Shown: piece after piece, positions 1-9,400 of the stretch
How positions within the stretch are numbered: position 1 is the first letter of the stretch
How the letters are laid out: every line of letters begins with the position of its first letter
From: Lobosporangium transversale
Taxonomy: Eukaryota > Mortierellomycota > Mortierellomycetes > Mortierellales > Mortierellaceae
Direction: 5' to 3'
DNA: 64,000 nucleotides
Assembly: GCF_002105155.1 (NCBI RefSeq)
Contig: NW_019028982.1
Location: 1,200,501 to 1,264,500 of the forward strand
Made by a program: the position numbers and the translations under genes
The notes under the pieces: generated by a model
Database searches by the model: none
What the model saw: only the letters and a program-made list of their open reading frames with translations
Told to the model about the DNA's origin: nothing

Positions 1-25
1 CTTCTTCCTACGCTAATTGTGTATG

Positions 26-57
<32 letters not shown>

Positions 58-58
<1 letters not shown>

Positions 59-2632
59 TTGGGGTGACTTTTTCTTTCTGATTGAACAATCATTAACGTT
101 TGATGGAGTCTTTGAGATGGCACCCCACCCAATGTACTCGGTTGGATATGCTGGTTACTACGGTATCTCCCTCATGATGGCCTCATACATGGTGCTCTTT
201 GTTTCACTCTTTGCCCATGCCGCCCAATTTGCGTTCCTCACTTTGGTCGAGAACCCTCGTAAGTGTTTATTTTATGCTACCCTGTCTGATTAGCTTGGCA
301 ATTTTGCAAAAAAAAAAAAAAAAAAAAAAAAAGTGCTCATATTTACTCTTGTCCTCACTTAGACATTGATAAGACCTACAATCCTCCTCAGATCCCTAAA
401 AAGCGTGTCCCCACTACCACTGAGGCGTCATTGGGACTATCTACTGGTCAGAGCTCTGTTGTTGCCTCCCCTTCCGACCATGTTGCACCCATTGATCAAG
501 CAGCAACACTTGTCCCTTGCGGATCGAAGGACATGTACAACACCTACTTTAGACGGGATCTCATTGTTTTCAAGAACTTTGATATTTTCCGTTCAAACGA
601 TATTTTCGTGGCGCTTATTATCTTTTATGCTACCATTGTGCCGCTGCTGATTTCCAACACAGGACCTCGCTTCTTGACATTCATGATGGTTATTCAGGCC
701 TTGATGTGGCGTGTTTTCCATTCCTATGTACTTGGTGCTGTCTTGAAGAGGCAGAGTGACAGCAAATTTTATACGAAGCATTTTATCAAGCACGGAGGCA
801 CAGTACAGGATGCATTCCAAAGCTGGAAAAGCATTTTCAACTTGTCCAACTCGATGACATACGCTACCTTTTTCTTGGCTGCTTTCAAAATGTATTCAAT
901 CCCGGACGATTGGACCTATGGTACCGTCCTACTTCGTCATGTCCTTGGGCTTGCATTGATTGCTCTCCATATTTGGGCCTCAGTCTCTGTCTTTGAGGTA
1001 CTGGGTGACTTTGGTTGGTTTTATGGTGATTTCTTTCTGGAAGACTCGTCCAGCGGTCTGTTCTACACTGGGATCTATAGGTAATGTTTTGTCCCTATTT
1101 AATGTTACGAAGCAACAGGCATGTGCACTCACAATATTACGTTAAAACTCAGCATCCATCCTACATCTGATCTATATAATCAACTATGAATAGATTTGTC
1201 AACAACCCTGAGAAAGTCATGGGCCATGCTGCATTCTGGGGTATGACCTTGATTTGCAATAGCTGGTCTATTTTTATCTTGGCCATGTTCTCCCAGGTCT
1301 CTAACTTCTTGTTCTTACACTATGTTGAGTCCCCTCACATGCGTAAGATTTACGGAAATAAGATTCGTAAAGATGCTGGTGTTGTCAAGACTGTAAAAGC
1401 TGCTAAAATCTTCCCCAAGAAAATGAAGGATGAAGTCAGCAAGATCCGCGAGAAGCTGGAGGAGACACCCGAAATTAAGGATGTACTTCAGAAGACACGG
1501 GTTGTCTCTGAGAAGGCACAAGAGATTGTCGAAGGTACACGTGATGACTTGAACGGCTTGGTCCAAAGTGTTGCTCCTCGTATACAAGAGATGGTCTCCA
1601 ATTCCAAGGCTCTACTTGAGAGCTCCAGAGAAAAATTAATTGTAGCGTAAGTCTTCAAACACGGCACCGAACTGAGGTTTAAATATGAATGATCAGCCGC
1701 TATTCTTTATTAACGCTAACTTTTATAATAGTCGAACTTGGGATGACATTGGAGTGTATGACAAGTCACAATATTCAGTAAAGATCATCAATGACGTTGC
1801 TCCGGCCGTCAATGCAGAGGGCATTCCCACCTACAGCCTTGGCCAAAAACTGACTGTAGAGTGGACAGCGCCTTTGAACCATGGTACTAAGGATTGGATC
1901 GGTATTTACAAGGTCTCAAGCAACAACTCCAAGGAAGTGACGTCTGTGGCTTCCAAGGGCCGCTATCTGTATGTTAACCGTGATTTGGGACTTGGAGAGG
2001 CCGAAGAAGGCGTGAATGATCATGCTGGCAAAGGCGATGGTGAGATTATTGAAGAGGAGGTTGTTTGGATTGAAGAAAAGGAGCTGTGTCGTGGCCGTGT
2101 TGTTTTCCTGGGCGACAAACTTCCATGGTTCCAAGGCACTTTCGAATTCAGATACCATCACCATGGACGATACAACGTTATGGCTTACACAACACCATTT
2201 GCCATTGCATGTAAGCAGGGTTAACTTCATATCCTTATGCTCATCCAAAAAAAAAAAAAAAAAAAAAAAAAAAACTTACAATTCGTTTTTTTATATCTTC
2301 TTAATATTGCAGTGGAAAACTACCAGGACGAGAAGGAGCACACTGTGGCCTCGATTAGCCATGCGCTCTTGCCATATGTCCAACGTTGTTTCAATTCTGA
2401 TGAAGAAACAATGCCAACCTCCGTGGATGAGCGCTTCATCATGATTAACGAATCAATCGCACAAAGGATTGTCAGGGGTATTCAGCTCATGTATGGAATC
2501 GAATTTACTTGGGAAGTAGTCGCAGTCGATATGAGCTGTCTTCATCTTGCTCTCCGTATCTTCACAGCTCGTCGAGCTCTGGCACCTTTCTCCTCTATTG
2601 ATTCGCATATTTCACTGTCGGATGAGTCTTAG
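58..2632 (+). CDS. CHO2: Phosphatidylethanolamine N-methyltransferase (CHO2 type), 3' part
   Basis: Membrane enzyme of the ER that carries out the first SAM-dependent methylation of phosphatidylethanolamine towards phosphatidylcholine. The gene enters the window from the left, so the N-terminus is missing. Exons by splice signal and frame: 58-258, 363-1080, 1194-1646, 1732-2210, 2313-2632, giving about 723 residues. The first exon carries the family signature [13 protein letters not shown] followed by hydrophobic segments; exons 2-3 hold the second methyltransferase half with several membrane helices and [15 protein letters not shown], also a family signature. A charged linker (about 1370-1640) leads to the C-terminal beta-rich domain (VEWTAP..DWIGIYK) typical of fungal CHO2. 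All five exon joins keep frame. It lies tail to tail with CstF-50. Yeast Cho2 is about 870 residues, so roughly 150 residues are outside the window. Confidence 0.93.
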
Positions 2633-3927
2633 TTCATCTCAGTCCATCAAGAACAGCAATCTAAGGCATAGTTAAATATGTATAACGCATGGATATGAAG
2701 AATACTTTACCTTGGTTTCTTTTTTTCTTTTTCTAAAAAAATGCATTAGTGTATGTAGATATGAAGTATATATATGTAACAAATAAAATAAAAAAACACG
2801 AAACCATCATGCCTTTCATGCTAATTTTATCACCTAACGGCTTCTTGCTATCGCCGATACTTTCGACATCCACTGAATTTGGTCATCTTCCTTTGAAATG
2901 CGCAAGAAAATCCCAGCCCATTGATTACAGCGATCTTCAACAAATGAGAGATGATACTATCAGTCATTAATCAAGGGTAATGGGAACTATTATACCGGAT
3001 ATGGACAAACGCAAGCAAGAAGTCGCAGTGAATCATGGTTATAATCTCTAGATATTGAACGCCATTGTCGGCTAACTGAATTTGATTTTAAACGCAGCTA
3101 ATGCAGCAGTTACTCAAATCTGGGTCTCTTGAAGTATTTTTGGGCACAATGTATGCTTCAATCCAGGAGCTAGAGATAAAGGCTAATAGGGAGAAAACTA
3201 TCGACAGTGCTAACAACAGTGTTGACAAGCTCAATGCTGATCACCTCCAATGTCCCTGATTCCACTTTCCAGAGTTTATTGAATTTGCAACTGTATAGGC
3301 TTTGCCAAAACAGACCTTTTCTGCTCTCAATGGTGGCCGCACACCATAGTAAGAAAATATAGCCGAACATCTTTCTAAAGTTGTTCGAATGTTTGAGGAT
3401 AAGGCAGTCAAGGGATAATGCGCCCCAACAGGCGAAATATAGACCTGAAGGTTGTGCATATCGCGGTTTATGCCTTAGTTGTTTGCAATGGTACCAAATG
3501 TCTACTCCACGCACAGTTGAGGCTGTCTCATGCCTTGGTTTCCTGTTTCTTATCCCTCATCGATTGCAGTGCTTCGATGCAGCGCTCAATCTGGAGCCAT
3601 ATCAGGTATCCTTCATCGCTATATACATATTACCAAATATCGTCTCCGAATACTGCGGTAATTCTCGACCTTAGACTGTGAATGTTGTGATGAAATTTGA
3701 TCTGTGAAATATGAATTTTTGTGTTGATGCCTTGGGTGGTGGCAACACGTCTACATGTCATGTTGGACAAGCATGTTTGTGATCGTATTTATTGGATTTT
3801 GGAGTACAAAATATAAAGGGGGCCCACTGAACAGTCTCCATGTCTACAAAGATTGCTAAAATTCTTTTACATGTACTTTATTTTTAACTGTTAACAATAA
3901 AAAAATAAAACAAAATAAAATAAAGGC
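2633..3927. other. Spacer between CHO2 and CstF-50, no gene recognised
   Basis: Convergent 3' ends of two genes face this spacer. An AATAAAATAAA-like A-rich stretch near 2780 and an A-rich block near 3895-3923 could serve as polyadenylation signals for CHO2 and CstF-50. The longest open frame, 3170-3514 on the minus strand (114 codons), shows no domain I recognise and no splice-compatible neighbours. A TATAAA-like string occurs near 3813 but no gene starts downstream of it. Confidence 0.5.
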
Positions 3928-5941
3928 CTAAACGGGCTCAGCTGGAGCCAGGGGAGCATTAGGCACACACCAAAATCGGACACGATTATCATTACCACCA
4001 CTAACGATAGCGTTCTCAGCCGGAGAGGCTGAAATGGAGCGAATGACACCCTCTTGACCAAAATAGCGCTTCAACAAGGTGCCTGTGCGAGAGTCCCAGC
4101 AGACGATCGTGTTATTGGACTCATCCGAGCTAAAAACAAAATCCTCATTGTAGGAGAAGACAGTAGATTGTTTAACTGCCTTTTGAGCGGCGCCTTGGAA
4201 TCCATGGATAAGTTTACCGGAGCCTAAATCCCATAATTTGCTTACAGAATCCCAACCGCCTGATAAAATGTATTTGCCATTCTTGGAGATCGTGGCTGTG
4301 GTGACACCTTTACCTGAATGTGCATTTTCGATCGTCCGTACAACTTTTCCTGCAATAGCATCCCAAACTTTAATGGAACCGTCTTGGGATGCAGTGATGA
4401 ATACAGACCCCGTAGACGCATATTCGATATGATTGATACCTCCACGATGTGGACCCTGCTGTTGCTGTTGAGCCGCAATGTCGACAGAAGATGTTGAGGC
4501 TGAGGATGGTGTATGTTGTGGAGGGCCTGTGAAGGCTCGGGGAGTGAAGCATTGAAGGGTTTTGACATCAAAAATCCGGACAGTCTCGGCTTCCGAACCA
4601 ACCAATAGAAAATCGCCAGACGGGTGGAATGAGATTGAGTTGATGGGATGCGAGTCCTATGCGTTATTAGAAAGAAAAGAGGAGTGAGGATGCTATAAGA
4701 GGAAGGAAATATTTAAGCTTGGTCGCTTTTAACCTATGAAAGGTAGTATGTGAAGTAAGTTTGCCTTGGTTTCATGAAAATTCTTACCTGAAGGTATCGA
4801 AAGGATCGCTTCACAGAAGGTTTTGAAATATCATACAGCTTAACAACGGTGTCTGAGCTTGCTGCAAGCACCAAGCCATTAGGGTGAAAATCAACATCTG
4901 TCACAGGCTAATAAAAGGAAGAAAAAAAAAAAAAAAAAAAAAAAGGCGTCGTTATTTTTAAGATGATCATAAAGATCTACGAGGAAATGTAGAAAGTATT
5001 TGATTAGAAGCCTAGTAATCTTACAGTCTCATGATCATAAAGTGTGCGGATGACCGGATGTACATCATCACTAGCTTGTTTCATTTTATTCACATCCACA
5101 ATTTTGAGTGAGGAATCTGCAGAACCTGAGGCTGCGTATCGTCCGTCTCGGGTGAACGCTGTACAAGTCACTGCCTCCTTGTGTGTTGTTGTATGAACCA
5201 TATTGAGCGTGGGCGGATAAAGTGGCGATGATTTCGGATCGGTATCCAAGTTTAACCGTGTAAGGTTTGATCCTACTTCAAGGTCGTCATCTTCATCCAT
5301 AAATTGAGATGCCTCCACTTTGAAGTAGTCTGTGGGCTCAATTTCGACAGATTCCTCTAGATCAATTAAAGTCCCCAAAAAAAAATATATATATATATAT
5401 AAATATAAACATGCACTTTATTGCCACTGATAATTCAAAGATACTGGATCAATCTCTAACGAAAGATCTTACCGCGGGCAATGTACAGCATTTCACTGAG
5501 CTGAGAACTAGGCTTGATAGATGCTGATGTATGTGTTTGTTCAGCTACCATGAGTGCCAACTAAATAGAACAAAGGCCGTTCACCCATATGCGTTAGGAT
5601 AAGGTGATTATTTTCGGTCAATCCAAACATGCCTTTGAATACTCTATTATCCGTTTCTTAGAGTGTAATTCCTTTCCCCGTACCTGTGCATAGCCATATT
5701 CAGCAAGTTGGCTATAAGTCAAAAATATGAACATAACAGTCGTATAGAATGCATTGATTAATACACAATTGAAACACCAGGATCAAAGTTTGAATCCAGT
5801 GTTTATTTACACATACGTCTTTTTCTTCCACCAGGCCATGAGCATGGGCAACCAAGACACAACATGAACATGTTACAAATGTTACCTCACGATCAGAGGA
5901 ATGACCTCCTCTTGCCGCATCTGATTAGGTTCTGAAGGCAT
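3928..5941 (-). CDS. CSTF1: Cleavage stimulation factor 50 kDa subunit (CstF-50), WD40 protein
   Basis: Subunit of the nuclear CstF complex that acts in mRNA 3'-end cleavage before polyadenylation. Six exons in transcript order: 5941-5886, 5711-5684, 5560-5473, 5356-5025, 4907-4788, 4656-3928; all phases close and total 1353 nt (450 residues; human CSTF1 is 431). The N-terminus IPLIVSQLAEYGYAQLAL matches the CstF-50 dimerisation region. WD40 repeats follow, with DGRYAASGSADSSLKIVD, SQDGSIKVWD, GKYILSGGWDSVSKLWD, NTIVCWDSRTG and the terminal SGGNDNRVRFW, in the order seen in animal CstF-50. A short QQQQQ stretch is inserted between two blades. The 28-nt second exon is supported by frame continuity on both sides. 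The Gypsy-like element begins only about 150 bp upstream of the start codon, so it has probably replaced or displaced promoter sequence. Confidence 0.92.
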
Positions 5942-6093
5942 AATACTTGTTTCAAGTTAGAAGTTATCCTGGCTTTATTTTTCTTCCTACTACGCTCCTG
6001 CTCCTGTTTCTGTCCTGGAAATTTCGTAAAAGAGTTGTCCCATGGTGGAACGGGAGATGCCTTGAATCAGTGTGGCTTTGGAAAGATAAGTAA

Positions 6094-6456
6094 TGTTGGT
6101 TTTAGTTTTAGTCACGTGTAGAGGGTTCGCCACCAACTATTTAACGAGCAACAGCTCAGGAAAATCTGGCTCCTTGTTCCTTATTTTTACACAAGAGCCA
6201 TTTGAGTACTGACTGTTCTCGTCCAGGTAAAGAGCCCTCACAACGTTCGTCGTTAGTAGCCATAGATCATTAAAGGTTCCTTATTTTTACACAAGAGCCA
6301 TTTGAGTACTGACTGTTCTCGTCCAGTCTTCGAGTAGTGTGTGTGTGTTCTTTTATTGTGTTAGAATTATTTATCTATCAGCTGGAAGTGACCGGCTTCA
6401 TAATCCACCAAAACGACCTAAATCTCCTACCACATCTGCCCCTAAATTTTGCAACA
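6094..6456 (+). repeat. 5' LTR
   Basis: 363-bp long terminal repeat with TGTTG...CAACA ends. It contains an internal 51-bp direct duplication (6176-6226 and 6276-6326, exactly 100 bp apart). A TATTTAA string near 6139 could be the TATA element of the retrotransposon promoter. Identical by eye to the 3' copy. Confidence 0.95.
6176..6326 (+). repeat. 51-bp direct repeat pair inside the LTR
   Basis: GTTCCTTATTTTTACACAAG... through ...CTCGTCCAG occurs at 6176-6226 and again at 6276-6326, with no mismatch seen. The same pair is present in the 3' LTR at 12758-12808 and 12858-12908. A 49-bp spacer lies between copies. Repeated enhancer or promoter blocks of this kind are known in LTRs; the function here is inference. 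Confidence 0.9.
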
Positions 6457-6463
6457 ATATTTC

Positions 6464-6481
6464 TGGTGATCTACGCAGGGG
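6464..6481 (+). other. Candidate primer binding site
   Basis: The first TGG after the 5' LTR (TGGTGATCTACGCAGGGG) lies 7 bp inside the element, where a tRNA-primed minus-strand start is expected. I could not assign the tRNA by eye, so this rests on position and the TGG start alone. Confidence 0.3.
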
Positions 6482-6493
6482 GTGGCAGCTACA

Positions 6494-9400
6494 ATGTCTT
6501 CCAATTTATCGATTCTTCTTACCATGATCCCGAAGTGGCCGTCGGCAGAGGCTGAGGGTCTAACCGCCGCGACATGGATCAGCGATTTTGGAGGTGTTAT
6601 CGAAGGAGAAACCCTGAGCAACAAGTTGATGTTCGTCGAGAGGCAGGCGACAGGCAAGATCCAACGCTGGATCAGGCGCTGGAGGATGACAAACAAGACG
6701 AATGGTGCCTGGAGCCAGTTCGTCAGCGATTTCATCATGGAGGCCTCTACCCCTAGAAGCCAGGATGTCACCCTGGACGAGTTGCATTCTATTAAGCAAG
6801 GAGAAGATGAGACGACAGCCAACTATGTACAACGAATGAAACTTACCATGGAACTCCTCGACCCAGAGTCTGGTTGCGACGCACAGCCGTACAAGATCCC
6901 AACAGCCACCGAGCGTCTACTGGCGTACAGATTTTGCAAGGGTTTGAGGCAAGACCATCCTTTCAAGGTCAAGAACAAAGAAGCGCCTGCGACCTTGAAG
7001 GAAACCTTCGAATCAGTGACACAATTGGTTGAAGGAAATCGTTGGGGCATTGACACCACTGAGAGCCGTGTCATAGCTCGCAGCAACGCTGAGCATGCTG
7101 CACCAATCGAGACGAATGTTCTGCTTGGATCGACCCTAGTGCCGAGGACGCACTACTCTGGCTTCCTAGCGGACTTCAAAGACGACAAAGAGAAAGTTAA
7201 TCAATTAAGCGTAGACGAATTAACAGACATGTTCGGAGCCTGGACCCTTGCTGCCGAGGAGCGAACTCCGGAGGCGCGAATCGCTCAGACTATCTCAAGA
7301 ATGAGCCCGGCTGTAGCGAGGCGAGTGTTTGGTTCCTCTGAATTGGCCAAGCATATTAGAGTGGAGGCTAGACCTAATGCCGTGCTCCAACCCGCCGAAG
7401 TTCGAAGTCAGCAGGCTATCCCTATGGCCCGTAGAACCTGCCATAAATGTAATCAAGAGGGGCACCTCTTGTCGTTCTGCCCATTGGTGGAATGCTTCCG
7501 ATGTGGCGAGCGAGGCCATACTTCGAAGGTTTGCACTAAGGAACAAGGAAGCCCCGCCACAGGCGCCAATAGCGTCCCATTGGCCACTCAAACTAACTCC
7601 TCGCTAAGAGTGCAAAGTTTAGAAATCTCCGCCACTAATGTCGCCCAATCATTTATCACGACTAAGCCACAGCGATTAAATTCGACAGGTGCCCAGCGAC
7701 GTCGCAGTGAGAGGACAGGCACTCCTGCAGGTCCATCGTCTCAACGAAGAGAGGAAACGAGAGGCACTACTCCACCTGTCCGAGGAATGCAGTGGGAGGC
7801 TGAGGCATCCACTAGTAGTGCGCAACCTTCTGGGGACCCCCACTTCCAGACAGTGACTTTTGATGACAGAGCGGTCGACGGGCGAGAGAATAATGTTGCA
7901 GAAGCTCCAAATGCGACGCCAAAGCGTACCAGGAAGCGCGTCATTCCTGATCCAGTGTTCGTTGATGCGGTCGAAGGATTGAATTTTGATTTGGCCACTC
8001 ACTCCAAGTACCGTGGAAAGATGGCAGTGCAACTCAAGGCAGCTGTTACCGAGGCCTGGGCCCGCCATGCCCCTCCAAGAAGAAGCAAGCCTAAGAGGAG
8101 TCAGTCAGCAATAGCTATGGCCAGGAACGTTCAAGGTGGCAAGGGTGATGTCACGACCGTCACCGCCTTGGGACGAGACTTCAACAACGCCGTTATTGAT
8201 CCAGGCAATGACCATACTATGATGGGCCTACATGTGGCAAACGCACTCGGACTGAAGTTAGAGCCTGCTACTCGTGCGGTGCTATTAGCCCATGGGTCCT
8301 TCCAGAAGCTTGCGGGCCGCACAAGACCTATCGATATTTATGTGTCCGGGATCCCCTTGAGAATGTCGATGGGAGTGATCGACTGTAAGGGCACATATGA
8401 CTTCCTCCTTGGCGATGACTGGCTCAAGGCGCTGAAAGCCAAGGCTGATTGGAGCAACGGTATCGTGTACTACGTGGAGAGTGAGGGAAGGACTATCACC
8501 CTTGGTGGCGGTCTAAATGTTCGCGCCTCAACCCCTCAGCCTACGACATCAACGTACTTGTCTGATGAGAGCGATGAGTATGATGATGAGTACGACGACT
8601 ATGAGGATGACGAATCAATCTACGAGACGGAAGAATCCGATGCTGATGCAGGGTACAGAGCCTTGAGAGTGAAGACAATAGAGGTTGGTGACCCGGATCT
8701 GCAGGCGATGACCGCAAGAGTGTTCTCTAGCAAGATACAGTGCGAGAATGACGATGCTCGCGTAAAAAGGCAGCCGTTCGCGGTTGACGGAGTCAACGTG
8801 GACATCAACCCAAATTTGTCCAATGAGCAATACGGACAGATTGTGGAGTTACTTGAAAAGAATAAGGACAGGCTGACTACCAACCTTGAGGACCTCGAAG
8901 TGACGTCTATTTTAGAACATGAGATCAACATTCAACCAGGCGCCAAGCCAGTGTACGTAGGATGGTGCAAACGGTACTCGCCGAAGGAGCTTGACTTCCT
9001 TAAGAAGAGTGTTGATGATGAGCTTAAGGCAGGAAAAATCATAGAGATGGAGAGCGAGTGGTGCGCGCCGCTGAGTCTTGCTCCTAAGAAAGACGGATCC
9101 TTGCGCAAGTGCGTCGCATACATAGGCCTAAATAAGGTTACCGAAAGGGAGAGCTGGCCACTGCCAAACATCGAGGAAATACTTGACAACTTAGGCGGAT
9201 TCGAGTACTACAGTAGCCTGGACGGATTTCAAGGTTATTACGTGATTGGCATCAAAAAAGAGCATGTCAAGTATCTTGGCTTCCGTACGCCTTTTGGGAC
9301 GTTTGCATACAAGGTAATGCCATTTGGGCTCAAGAACGCGCCACATACCTTCAGTCGCTTCGTTAGAAAAGTGTACTCAGACCTTATCGGAAGAGTGCTT

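Noticed and set aside
3170-3514. 114-codon minus-strand frame between CHO2 and CstF-50
   Set aside because: No domain, no promoter or splice context; sequence resembles translated noncoding DNA.
6482-6493. Earlier start of Gag-Pol
   Set aside because: The codon at 6482 is GTG; the ATG at 6494 is the first proper start.
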